From positions 124,001 to 188,000 of the forward strand of contig CAJTOL010000003.1 of NCBI GenBank assembly GCA_910577645.1: a stretch of DNA of 64,000 nt, read 5' to 3'. A program made the position numbers and the translations under genes. Source of the stretch: an uncultured Lachnospiraceae bacterium. Lineage in GTDB: Bacteria; Bacillota; Clostridia; Lachnospirales; Lachnospiraceae. This document shows, piece after piece, positions 7,645-16,344 of the stretch. How positions within the stretch are numbered: position 1 is the first letter of the stretch; each line of letters begins with the position of its first letter. Below the pieces are notes generated by a model. That model did not search any database. It was not told the DNA's origin and saw only the letters and a program-made list of their open reading frames with translations.

Positions 7645-9525
7645 TCAATCCAATTCCTTCATCCCTGTATAAAGCTCATAGTACCGCCCTTTCATAGCCA
7701 GCAATTCCTGGTGGTCTCCCCTTTCAATAATCCGGCCGTTTTCCAAAACCATAATGGCATTGGCGTTTCGCACTGTAGACAAACGGTGGGCGATGATAAA
7801 GGTAGTCCGGTTGGCCATAAGCCGATCCATACCGTGCTCAATGTGTTTTTCCGTCCTGGTATCCACCGAACTGGTAGCTTCGTCCAGAATCAGCACCGGA
7901 GCCCTGGAAATGGCGGCTCTGGCAATATTCAGAAGCTGCCTCTGCCCCTGGCTTAAGTTGGCCCCGTCCCCCTCCAGCATGGTGTCATACCCCTTGGGGA
8001 GGCGCATGATAAAGGAATGGGCGGAAGCGGTCTTAGCTGCCTGGACGACTTCCTCATCGGTGGCATCCAGTCTGCCGTAACGGATGTTTTCCCTGACTGT
8101 CCCTGTAAATAAATGAGTATCCTGAAGCACCATTGCAATATTGCTTCTTAAGTTTTCCCGGTTCAGGCGGCGGATATCCACTCCGTCAATGGTAATAGCC
8201 CCTCCCTGAATATCGTAAAACCGGTTAATCAAATTGGTGATAGTAGTCTTTCCTGCGCCGGTAGAGCCTACAAAGGCGATCTTCTGCCCCGGCTTGGCAT
8301 ACAGGCTGATATCCTCTAACACCACTTTGTCCGGATTATAGCCAAAGGTCACATTTTCCAGCACCACATGGCCTTCCATAGGATTCAGCACCCTGGCGTC
8401 TCCATCATCTGCCGGTTCCGGCTCCGCATCCATCACCTGAAATACCCGTTCTGCACCTGCCAGAGCAGAGAAAATAGTGCTGACCTGCATAGCAATCTCA
8501 TTAATCGGTCTGGCAAATTGACGGGAAAAATTTAAAAACACCGTCAAGCCGCCTACATCAAAGCCCTTTAAGACACATAAAAGTCCTCCTATGCAGGCTG
8601 TCAGGCCGTAATTAACCTGGCTTAAATTGCCCATTACCGGCCCCATAATGCCGCCGAAAAACTGGGCCCGGATCTGATTCTTTTTCAGATCTTCATTGAG
8701 GCAGTCAAACTCCTCCTCTGCAATCCTCTCATGACAGAATACCTTGACCACCTTCTGGCCTGTAATGGTTTCCTCAATATAGCCATTAACCAATCCCAAA
8801 GCCGCCTGCTGGGCGGAGAAATATTTTTGGCTTCTTCCGGCCACAAACCCTCCGGCCTTCATCATCAAAGGGATCATCACCAGGGTGATAACCGTCAGGT
8901 ACACGTTGGTGTAAAGCATCAGCGCCAGAGTTCCCACAAGACTTAACGCCCCGGCAAAAAGCTGTACCAGGGTGCTGCTTAACATCTGCCCTATGGTATC
9001 CACGTCATTGGTAAACCGGCTCATTAAATCGCCGTTATTGTTGGTATCGTAAAATTTTATCGGAAGCTTCTGCATCTTGGTAAACAGATCCTCCCGGATT
9101 TTTACCAGGGCATTTTGCGCCACAGTCAGCATAATCTTTGCCTGAAAATAATTTGCAAAAACCCCAAGCAAATATACCAGCCCCAGAATCACCAGGGCCC
9201 GGAAAAGTCCTGCCCCGTCCCCCCGGCTTCCGTCTAAAGGCGCAATGTAGGTGTTGATAATGGGGCGCAGCATGTAGGAACCGGCCAGGTTGGTAACCGT
9301 GCCTGCAATGACACAGAGAAAGGCCAGGCCCATCCCCAGTTTATATTGGTTTAAATAGCCTAAGAGGCGTTTTACCGTGGCTTTGGTATTTTTCGGCCGT
9401 CCGCTCATTCTTCTGGCTCCCGGGCCGTGGCCAGGCCCATGGCCTCTGCCTCCTGTCAGACTGCCAGCGGCATTTACCCGGCTCCCATATCTGCGCTTTA
9501 AACTGTCTATTTTATTCTGTTCCAT
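7645..9525 (-). CDS. ABC exporter half-transporter, canonical Walker B subunit
   Basis: The protein has 626 residues. It begins with a glycine-, histidine- and arginine-rich cytosolic tail of about 45 residues, then a six-helix transmembrane domain, then an ATPase domain. Walker A is GSTGAGKTT. The signature is LSQGQ instead of LSGGQ. Walker B ends in DE, so the catalytic glutamate is present. It overlaps the upstream ABC gene by one base (TAATG). The two form a heterodimeric multidrug-type exporter like BmrCD or YheIH. The substrate is unknown. Confidence 0.9.
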   Translation of the reverse strand: MEQNKIDSLKRRYGSRVNAAGSLTGGRGHGPGHGPGARRMSGRPKNTKATVKRLLGYLNQYKLGMGLAFLCVIAGTVTNLAGSYMLRPIINTYIAPLDGSRGDGAGLFRALVILGLVYLLGVFANYFQAKIMLTVAQNALVKIREDLFTKMQKLPIKFYDTNNNGDLMSRFTNDVDTIGQMLSSTLVQLFAGALSLVGTLALMLYTNVYLTVITLVMIPLMMKAGGFVAGRSQKYFSAQQAALGLVNGYIEETITGQKVVKVFCHERIAEEEFDCLNEDLKKNQIRAQFFGGIMGPVMGNLSQVNYGLTACIGGLLCVLKGFDVGGLTVFLNFSRQFARPINEIAMQVSTIFSALAGAERVFQVMDAEPEPADDGDARVLNPMEGHVVLENVTFGYNPDKVVLEDISLYAKPGQKIAFVGSTGAGKTTITNLINRFYDIQGGAITIDGVDIRRLNRENLRSNIAMVLQDTHLFTGTVRENIRYGRLDATDEEVVQAAKTASAHSFIMRLPKGYDTMLEGDGANLSQGQRQLLNIARAAISRAPVLILDEATSSVDTRTEKHIEHGMDRLMANRTTFIIAHRLSTVRNANAIMVLENGRIIERGDHQELLAMKGRYYELYTGMKELD

Positions 9526-11294
9526 TACGCCGTCACCTCCTGTCCGTTTTGGGAAACCCCGGCCTTTTCTTCTTCCTTATCCCGCTGGGAATAGTAGATT
9601 TCCTGGTATGCCGTGCTGACCTTTAACAGCTCCTCATGGGTTCCCATTGCTTCTATTCTGCCGTCATCCAATACCAGAATCCGATCTGCATTCTCCACAG
9701 AACCGATTCGCTGGGCAATAATAAACTTGGTAGTGTCCTTCAGCGCAGTGGCAAAGCACTCTCTTATTTTTGCTTCCGTAGCCGTATCCACTGCACTGGT
9801 GGAATCATCCAGTATCAGAATCTTAGGCTTTTTCAAAAGGGCTCTGGCAATACAGAGCCGTTGTTTCTGGCCGCCGGACACATTGACGCCTCCCTGCCCC
9901 ATCTCAGTTTTGTATCCCTGTTTAAATGAAGTGACAAAGCTGTCGGCCTGGGCGCTTTTAGCCATTTCCCGGATTTCTTCTATGGATGCGTCCTCATTTC
10001 CCCAGCGAAGGTTCTCCTCAATGGTGCCGGAGAACAGCACATTTTTTTGAAGCACCATGCCTACCCCCTCTCTTAAATGCTCCAGAGAGTAGTCTTTTAC
10101 ATCAATCCCGTCCACCAGAACCCGCCCGCCGCAGGCATCGTACAATCTGGGAATCAGCTGCACCAGGGTAGTCTTTCCACTGCCGGTGGAACCGATGATG
10201 CCGATGGTCTCTCCAGGATTGGCGGTAAAGCTGATATGTTCCAAAACCATCCCGTCGTCTTCCCCGCCATAGCGGAAGCTGACATCCCGGAATTCTACCC
10301 TGCCCAGAGTAACTTTGGCATCCTTTCTGGCTGAATATTCATCCGTTAAATCAATGGCGGTATCCAAAACCTCGTTGACGCGTTTTGCGGAAGCCATAGC
10401 CCTGGAGCTCTGCAGGAAAATCATGGACAGCATCATCAGGGACATTAAAATCTGAACAATATAAGTGGTAAAGGCAGTTAAGTCTCCCACCTGCATCTCT
10501 CCTGCAATAATCATATTACCGCCATACCACACGACTGCCAGGGTGGTAATATTCATAGCCAGCATCATCACCGGCATGGTGGTAATAACCACGTTCAGGG
10601 CGCTTAATCCTTTGTCCCGCAGGTTGTAGTTGTTGTTTTTAAATTTTTCTTCCTCCAAATCTTCCCTGACAAAGGATTTAATAACCCGCACATTAGTCAG
10701 GGCCTCCTGGATACCGGAGTTTAACTTGTCAATTGCCTCCTGCATTACCTGGAACCGTGGAAATGCTGTTTTTAATATCAGGGCAATGGTTCCGGTCAGC
10801 ACAGGGATTACCACCAAAATCACCAGGGCCAGCCTGGCGTTCATGACAAATGCCATAATCAATGCTCCTATCAGCATACCCGGCGCCCGGAGCATCATCC
10901 TCAGGCTCATCATAATCAGGTTCTGCATCTGCTGGATATCATTGGTAAGGCGGGTTACCAGGGAACCGGTACTGAAATCGTCGATATTCTTAAAAGAAAA
11001 CTGCTGCACCTTGGCAAACACATCCCTTCTTAAATCCGTAGTAAAGGAAATGGACGCCTTGGCTGCAAAATAGGCGGCTCCCACGCCGCCTGCTGCCATA
11101 ATCAAGGCAGTGGCAAACATGAAAATCCCCACTCTGATAATGTAGCCGGTGTCCCGGTTGGCTACGCCATTATTGATAATCATGGACATCAATTTCGGCA
11201 GGGCAATCTCTCCGGCCACCTCCGTAAGCATCAGGATAGGGCCGCATATAAACGCGCCCTTGTAGGGGGTAATATACTTTTTATAACGCTTCAA
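9525..11294 (-). CDS. ABC exporter half-transporter, degenerate Walker B subunit
   Basis: This subunit has 589 residues, with six N-terminal helices and an ATPase domain (Walker A GSTGSGKTT, signature VSGGQ). The Walker B motif reads ILILDD, so the catalytic glutamate is aspartate. Paired with the LSQGQ signature of its partner, this makes one degenerate ATP site and leaves one canonical site, the usual asymmetry of heterodimeric exporters. The start is TTG, inferred from a 4-base overlap (TTGA) with the marR stop and a GAGAGG upstream. It is the middle gene of marR-abc-abc. Confidence 0.9.
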   Translation of the reverse strand: MKRYKKYITPYKGAFICGPILMLTEVAGEIALPKLMSMIINNGVANRDTGYIIRVGIFMFATALIMAAGGVGAAYFAAKASISFTTDLRRDVFAKVQQFSFKNIDDFSTGSLVTRLTNDIQQMQNLIMMSLRMMLRAPGMLIGALIMAFVMNARLALVILVVIPVLTGTIALILKTAFPRFQVMQEAIDKLNSGIQEALTNVRVIKSFVREDLEEEKFKNNNYNLRDKGLSALNVVITTMPVMMLAMNITTLAVVWYGGNMIIAGEMQVGDLTAFTTYIVQILMSLMMLSMIFLQSSRAMASAKRVNEVLDTAIDLTDEYSARKDAKVTLGRVEFRDVSFRYGGEDDGMVLEHISFTANPGETIGIIGSTGSGKTTLVQLIPRLYDACGGRVLVDGIDVKDYSLEHLREGVGMVLQKNVLFSGTIEENLRWGNEDASIEEIREMAKSAQADSFVTSFKQGYKTEMGQGGVNVSGGQKQRLCIARALLKKPKILILDDSTSAVDTATEAKIRECFATALKDTTKFIIAQRIGSVENADRILVLDDGRIEAMGTHEELLKVSTAYQEIYYSQRDKEEEKAGVSQNGQEVTA

Positions 11295-11794
11295 GTCAAT
11301 TCCTCTCTTTCTGTCTTAATATCCGGATCCCTTAAAATCTGTTCCAGATTCCCGCTGATTCGATCCAAATATTTGGTAAGCCGGTCAAAATCTTTTTTTG
11401 AAAAGCCTTCAAACATGGCTTTTTCCACTTCTCCAAAAATCAGTTGACTGGTTTCCACAATCTCCTGCCCTTTTGGCGTTAAATGAATCTGATTATACCG
11501 GTTATCCTTCTCATCCACTGCCCGGCGGATATAACCCCCCTTTTCCAGCTTCTTTAAAGAAACGGCAACGGCGGCTGTGGAAATTTTGTGTTGGCCGGCA
11601 ATCTCCTTTTGAGATGCTTTGGGGTGTTTTGCAATATACATGAGAAGTTGGTGCTGGCTTCGGTACACTCCGGTCTGGCTGAACTTCCTCTCCAGAATGG
11701 AGCGGTGCATTCTTGTAATCTCCATGTATTTCCAAATACAGGAACGGCCGGGATTCTCTTCCTCCTGCTCCCGGGCTTTTTCTAAGGGGTTCAT
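11291..11794 (-). CDS. MarR family transcriptional regulator
   Basis: This protein of 167 residues has a winged-helix MarR fold. The HKISTAAVAVSLKKLEKGGYIRR region is the recognition helix, and DEKDNRY is the wing. An N-terminal helix contributes to dimerisation. It is the first gene of an operon with two ABC exporter genes, so it most likely represses its own operon and responds to a substrate of the exporter. A strong promoter with an AT-rich palindrome lies directly upstream. Confidence 0.9.
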   Translation of the reverse strand: MNPLEKAREQEEENPGRSCIWKYMEITRMHRSILERKFSQTGVYRSQHQLLMYIAKHPKASQKEIAGQHKISTAAVAVSLKKLEKGGYIRRAVDEKDNRYNQIHLTPKGQEIVETSQLIFGEVEKAMFEGFSKKDFDRLTKYLDRISGNLEQILRDPDIKTEREELT

Positions 11795-11828
11795 AAAAGC
11801 TCCTTTCCATATCTCTATTTTTATTTTA

Positions 11829-11913
11829 TTAACTAACTAGGTAATAATTAATCTTGGAATAATTAATTAGTTAACTTCTCAAGTATTATAAATCCGTTCT
11901 CCTGAAAATTCAA
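11829..11913 (-). promoter_or_regulatory. marR operon promoter with palindromic operator
   Basis: On the minus strand TTGAAT (11908-11913) and TATAAT (11885-11890) are 17 bases apart. Immediately downstream, 11829-11875 holds an imperfect AT-rich inverted repeat whose ends are both TTAACTAA-like. The position across the predicted transcription start is what autorepression by MarR would need. Confidence 0.75.
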
Positions 11914-11965
11914 GTGGAATTTTATTAAAAATAAATAAAGAAGTAATAACCGGAAAATGCATACT

Positions 11966-12002
11966 AAAAAGGCGCTGAAGCATAAATATGAATCAACGCC
12001 TT
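11966..12002 (-). terminator. Terminator after the CAP gene
   Basis: Arms 11969-11979 and 11993-12002 pair over ten bases. In the minus direction the hairpin is followed by five T residues, 27 bases after the stop codon at 12030. Confidence 0.75.
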
Positions 12003-12029
12003 CTTTTTCACACTAGTTTTCTTCGTCTT

Positions 12030-12818
12030 TTAATATGTAAATAACTGAGTCCAATAAGGAGTCCCGTTAGAGTCCTGATAGTATCCCACTCCAATAGCAG
12101 TATACTGGCTGTTTAAAATGTTGGCTCTATGGCCCTGGCTGTTCATCCAGCCCTCCATAACCTGCTCCGGCGTTCTCTGGCCGTAAGCAATATTTTCTCC
12201 GGATCCCCGGTAAGATATGCCGTTCTGGCTTAATACCGTAGAAAAGCTGCTGCCGTCCGGTCTGGTATGGGAAAAGCTCCGGGATGTCTCCTCTGCTCTC
12301 TGGGCCGCTGCTTTGGAAAGCTCTGCCGTCTGAACCAGAGGGCTTAATCCGGCTTTCGCCCGCTCTGCATTTACCAGATCCACAACCTGAGCCGCATAAG
12401 AGCCGTCCCCTTCAATTTCCTCAGGGGGCTGTCCCGGAATTGTTGGCTGGTCAATGTCCGGATTCCCTCCAGGCTGGCTGATATCGGGATTTCCGGGAAC
12501 GTTGGTTCCAGGCTGCCCGGGAATAATAATTCCAGGACAAGAGCCTTCCGGAAGCTGGAATTCCCAACCGGAACATCCATTTCCCGGAAATCCCGGCATT
12601 ACGTTTTGGAAACCGCCTGTACACCAGTTTTCAACCCCGCTAATATCACAGCCAATTTCTGACAGCCATCCCCAGTCTTTGCCGTCCAAATCTCTCACCG
12701 AAAAATTTCCGCTGTTGCCATTAATTACAACTGCTTTTACCGCTGCCTGGGCCGGAAATGCTGCCGCCCCTGACAGTGCCAATGCCGCTGCCGTTCCATA
12801 AACTGCAAGTCTTCTCAT
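12030..12818 (-). CDS. Secreted CAP (SCP/YkwD-like) domain protein
   Basis: The product of 262 residues has a signal peptide (MRRLAVYG, hydrophobic core, AQA end), a region of about 100 residues with glycine-, asparagine- and proline-rich repeats, and a C-terminal CAP domain of about 120 residues. CAP hallmarks are VNAERAKAGLSPL, FSHTRPDG, GENIAYG and GHRANILN. CAP proteins of bacteria are extracellular, and their biochemical role is mostly unsettled. ATG 12818 is chosen for the AGGAGG six bases upstream and the signal peptide that follows. An upstream extension of 20 codons is unlikely. Confidence 0.88.
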   Translation of the reverse strand: MRRLAVYGTAAALALSGAAAFPAQAAVKAVVINGNSGNFSVRDLDGKDWGWLSEIGCDISGVENWCTGGFQNVMPGFPGNGCSGWEFQLPEGSCPGIIIPGQPGTNVPGNPDISQPGGNPDIDQPTIPGQPPEEIEGDGSYAAQVVDLVNAERAKAGLSPLVQTAELSKAAAQRAEETSRSFSHTRPDGSSFSTVLSQNGISYRGSGENIAYGQRTPEQVMEGWMNSQGHRANILNSQYTAIGVGYYQDSNGTPYWTQLFTY

Positions 12819-12966
12819 TGTTTTCCTCCTGTGATGCTGTATACTTTTTACATTTCTGTTACAAGCTGATAGTAACACACAGGAATTGGCAATACCAGCG
12901 GGAACAACTGGGGCAGCTTCCAGAATCTTTCAGGTTTGGATGATGCCGGGAGAATTCTTCCGCCTC

Positions 12967-15012
12967 TTATATCTGCAGGTTCCCTTCCATTCCCAGATAA
13001 TCCACTGTCATGGTCCTGCCGTCTTTCATCTCCAAAGTCACCGGGCCATAGCCGCCGCAGTTTTCCGGATCTGTAAAAGAAATCTTTCGGATACTGAAAA
13101 TTTCATCCTCTGTAAAATCCTCAAAGCTTTCCCTGGTAATCACCTGACTGATAAATACAAATGGCTCATATGCGTACAAACTCTTTCGGAAAGCCTCTGC
13201 CCCGATAATCAGGCTTTTTTCGGAATCCGGATTGGTGCCTTTGCCGGGAATCAGCTTTAAGCTCTCCCAGGCGGTAAATACGGTCATTGCCATCTGTTTT
13301 TCCTTGCCCTGGGAATCCAGTCCCTTTAATACAATGGCTTTTGCGCCGTCCTTTTCAAGCTCCCTCACCTGGACATCTCCGTTATCCGGAAATCCATAGG
13401 AACCCAGAGTAACCGCCAGGCCTCCCCGGAAGGTACGGAACTTATCTACGCGAACCAATCCCTCTGCCACAGAAAAATCCGCCAGATTCATACAGTGAAG
13501 CCAATGCTCTTCCTCTTCATTGTCATAGTGGAAGAAATTCCTCCTGTACAGTACCCCTTCCCGGCAGCCGTGCCATAACAGGGCGTTAGGCCGCTTGGTA
13601 GTGCGGAAGGTCTTATCATGAACCAGGTACATCTGGGATTCATACCATCCTCCCAGACTGGCTTCCCAGGGATATTTGGTATTGTAGGCAAGCTTTGCGT
13701 AGCAGCACAGGCCGTTGTCATCATCCCTCTTTCGGATCACCTTGCCGGTACGCATCTCTGTGGTTCCATTATCTTTGTGGTTTGCCGTACAGAGGCCCGG
13801 GCCGTTCAGTACGGTCTCAAAGGTTTCCCCGGCCGCCATGGTATCCCAAACGCCGTTTTCCTCCCTGGCAGTCCAGAAGGGGTGATCCTCCGGAAGGTGC
13901 AGGCACATAAAAGCCTTTGCCATCCAGAAGGGACTTTCCGCACAGCTATAGCTCTGTACCAGGGGCAGGAAAGACTTATAAAATCCCAGTGTGGGAACTC
14001 CCTCATACATCAGATCGTCTCTTCCCAAAAACTGCATCAGAGCGCCGGAAGAAATCCTTCTGGCAAGCCCCGGATTGGCGGTGGGATTTTTAAAAAAGAA
14101 ATTGCCGTCAAAACTGGAGGTGGCTGCATTTCGGTAAATATTACTTCTGCCCCACATGTTAACCCAGCCGTCTGCATCAAACATTTTTGGGTAGGATTCC
14201 ATAAGCTTATTGGAATTTTCCTCAAATCTGGCTGCCAGATAAGGCTCATTCTCATAGCCATACCACCGGCACCAGATAGGTGTGTAAACCTGGAAAGCCC
14301 ACGCAGAATAATAATCCATGCCGTGGCCGTCCCGATACCAGCCATCCCCTGTGTAGTAATTTAACACTACCTGGGCATGGTGGCGCATAATCCCCTTGTC
14401 AATCGGATAACCATTCATATGGAGAAATGCCAGATCCAGCATATTAAAGAGACGCCAATTCTGGGGAACCGTATTTTTGTGGGCATAGGGAGTGAGGAAA
14501 GAAGCAATTACATCTTTTTCCTCTTTGGCATAAGTATCCCAAATTTCTTCTTTGCACATCCAGAGACAGATTACCAGAGCGCAGGTTTCCACTGTCTGTT
14601 GATAAGTATTCAAAGTCTCTTTGGGTTCCTCGGTATTTTCCATCTCGTCATAGCTTAAAACAAAATTTGAATCTCCGGGGGTACAGGCTCTTAACACCTG
14701 TTTTTTATAATATTCCCTGAGAGGCATCCCCGCCACTTTCACATCCTTTTCAATGTGAATAAGAGGAGCTGCCAGGAAGAAGCTTCTGGCCAGGCCTTCA
14801 AAGATTTCCGCCTGGACCTTCCAGGGGGGAGTCCCCGCATTTGGGTAGGTAATCTCTGTCTCATAACGGGGCACAATTACCGGATCCTCTATACTTTTAA
14901 TATGTTTAAAAATCCCTTCCAGCATATACTTATCTGCGTCAATCCAGTGCTTTCTGGTAAGTCCGGTGTAAGGGCTTAACTGGTAATCCAAATCTTTTGG
15001 CTCAAATCTCAT
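12967..15012 (-). CDS. DUF2264 domain protein
   Basis: This is a 681-residue protein without a signal peptide. It is rich in tryptophan, tyrosine and histidine, with motifs such as YYTGDGWYRDGHGMDYY that are typical of alpha/alpha-barrel sugar-active proteins. The pattern matches the DUF2264 family, whose members are often found with unsaturated glucuronyl or galacturonyl hydrolases. It lies 45 bases behind the GH88 gene in the same direction, and GAGGG precedes the start. A role in intracellular breakdown of uronic-acid-containing oligosaccharides is inferred from this neighbour. Confidence 0.85.
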   Translation of the reverse strand: MRFEPKDLDYQLSPYTGLTRKHWIDADKYMLEGIFKHIKSIEDPVIVPRYETEITYPNAGTPPWKVQAEIFEGLARSFFLAAPLIHIEKDVKVAGMPLREYYKKQVLRACTPGDSNFVLSYDEMENTEEPKETLNTYQQTVETCALVICLWMCKEEIWDTYAKEEKDVIASFLTPYAHKNTVPQNWRLFNMLDLAFLHMNGYPIDKGIMRHHAQVVLNYYTGDGWYRDGHGMDYYSAWAFQVYTPIWCRWYGYENEPYLAARFEENSNKLMESYPKMFDADGWVNMWGRSNIYRNAATSSFDGNFFFKNPTANPGLARRISSGALMQFLGRDDLMYEGVPTLGFYKSFLPLVQSYSCAESPFWMAKAFMCLHLPEDHPFWTAREENGVWDTMAAGETFETVLNGPGLCTANHKDNGTTEMRTGKVIRKRDDDNGLCCYAKLAYNTKYPWEASLGGWYESQMYLVHDKTFRTTKRPNALLWHGCREGVLYRRNFFHYDNEEEEHWLHCMNLADFSVAEGLVRVDKFRTFRGGLAVTLGSYGFPDNGDVQVRELEKDGAKAIVLKGLDSQGKEKQMAMTVFTAWESLKLIPGKGTNPDSEKSLIIGAEAFRKSLYAYEPFVFISQVITRESFEDFTEDEIFSIRKISFTDPENCGGYGPVTLEMKDGRTMTVDYLGMEGNLQI

Positions 15013-15057
15013 TTTGTCCCTCGATTCTTAAACTGTAAAAACTTCCTGTTCCCGTTA

Positions 15058-16257
15058 TTACCAATAGATGTTCCAATCCGGCATCAGGACTCTGTGAAGC
15101 GCTTCCATGTAGAAATAGTCCCCCCAGGTTACACACTCGTCCACTCCCTCCGGGGTACAGGTATTATAGGGAGTCTTTTTGGAGTAAGTGCCATGGAGAA
15201 GCTGGCCGTTGCTCTGCGCCGGGTCCGTCACTCTGTAATGGTCAACCATGGCTTTAATCAATTTCCTGGCAATTGAGGTATAGTAAGCGGCATCCTCCGG
15301 CTCCATATATTTACTCATCTCCAGCATACCGCAGGCGGCAATTGCTGCAGAAGAAGAATCTCTGGGCTCCTCATCCCCTTCTCCAAAGGTCAGATCCCAG
15401 TAAGGGCACAGATCCGAGGGGAGATGCTCTAAAAAGTACCTGGTTACCCTCTTGAAATATTCAATATACTCAGGTCTCTTTGTATAACGATAACCCACAG
15501 CGGTGCCGTAAACCCCCCAGGCCTGTCCTCTGGCCCAGGCGGAACCGTCTTTGTAGCCCTGGCAGGTTGCCCCGTGATCCGGCGCGCCGGTCTCCGGGTT
15601 CATAAAGAAGGTATGCCAGGTAGAATCATCTTCCCGGATAACATTGGCCAGAGCGGTATGAATATGCTTTTCCGCAATCTCTTTATACCTGGGGTCCCCG
15701 GTCTCCTCCGTTGCCCAGTAAAGCAGAGGAAGGTTCAGCAGGCAGTCAATAATAAAGCGGTAATTGTCCCTGGCTCCCATAGTCCCCCATGCCTGAATAA
15801 ACTGTCCTACCGGCTGAAACCGGCTGATTAACTGTTCTGCTGCCTGAATGGCCGCCTCTTTTCCCTCTTTTAAACCGGTAAGCTTATAAGCTGCCACACA
15901 GGAAGGGCTGTAGAGAAAACCCATATCGTGATGATCCACCTCTACATGATCTTTAATTCTCTGCATAAAAGAAGCAACCTGGATATCTCCTGCCTTTTGA
16001 AATGCCGCCTTTTGATCCTGGTCTTTTGCATTTTCATAAGCCAGCCAGATTTCTCCTGTCCAGAATCCGGTAGTCCAGTTCAGGTTTGGGCCTGGTTTAT
16101 AGAAATTATCAAAGCTGTTGGCTCCCGGAAACTTATCCGTAAATTCCGGCAGATTCCGCTCCACCTGAGCTACGGCAAATTCCATTGCCTCTCTCATCTC
16201 AGCCTCAGCAGCCTCCGGATAGTTTGCAAGATCTTCCATTTTGATCCATTTGTTCAT
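15058..16257 (-). CDS. GH88 unsaturated glucuronyl hydrolase
   Basis: This 399-residue cytosolic enzyme resembles the GH88 family, which removes the unsaturated uronic acid left on oligosaccharides by polysaccharide lyases. The two aspartates that fit the catalytic pair of the Bacillus enzyme are D111 (in DHHDMGF) and D171 (in RFIIDCLLNLPLLYW). Their spacing of 60 matches the known pair (88 and 149). WARGQAWGVYG is another family hallmark. GGAGGGG precedes the ATG. With DUF2264 it forms a two-gene unit. No lyase or transporter for the substrate is in the window. Confidence 0.92.
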   Translation of the reverse strand: MNKWIKMEDLANYPEAAEAEMREAMEFAVAQVERNLPEFTDKFPGANSFDNFYKPGPNLNWTTGFWTGEIWLAYENAKDQDQKAAFQKAGDIQVASFMQRIKDHVEVDHHDMGFLYSPSCVAAYKLTGLKEGKEAAIQAAEQLISRFQPVGQFIQAWGTMGARDNYRFIIDCLLNLPLLYWATEETGDPRYKEIAEKHIHTALANVIREDDSTWHTFFMNPETGAPDHGATCQGYKDGSAWARGQAWGVYGTAVGYRYTKRPEYIEYFKRVTRYFLEHLPSDLCPYWDLTFGEGDEEPRDSSSAAIAACGMLEMSKYMEPEDAAYYTSIARKLIKAMVDHYRVTDPAQSNGQLLHGTYSKKTPYNTCTPEGVDECVTWGDYFYMEALHRVLMPDWNIYW

Positions 16258-16344
16258 GGATTTTCCCCTCCGCTTTCTTCAATTTTATTATTAATCTAGC
16301 ATAAAATCCAGGGGTTTTACATGTGTTATTTTCTATATTTGTTG

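Noticed and set aside
7637..7652. Short inverted repeat GGATTG and CAATCC between the acyltransferase and ABC genes as a terminator
   Set aside because: Six base pairs with a three-base loop and no T-run; too weak to call.
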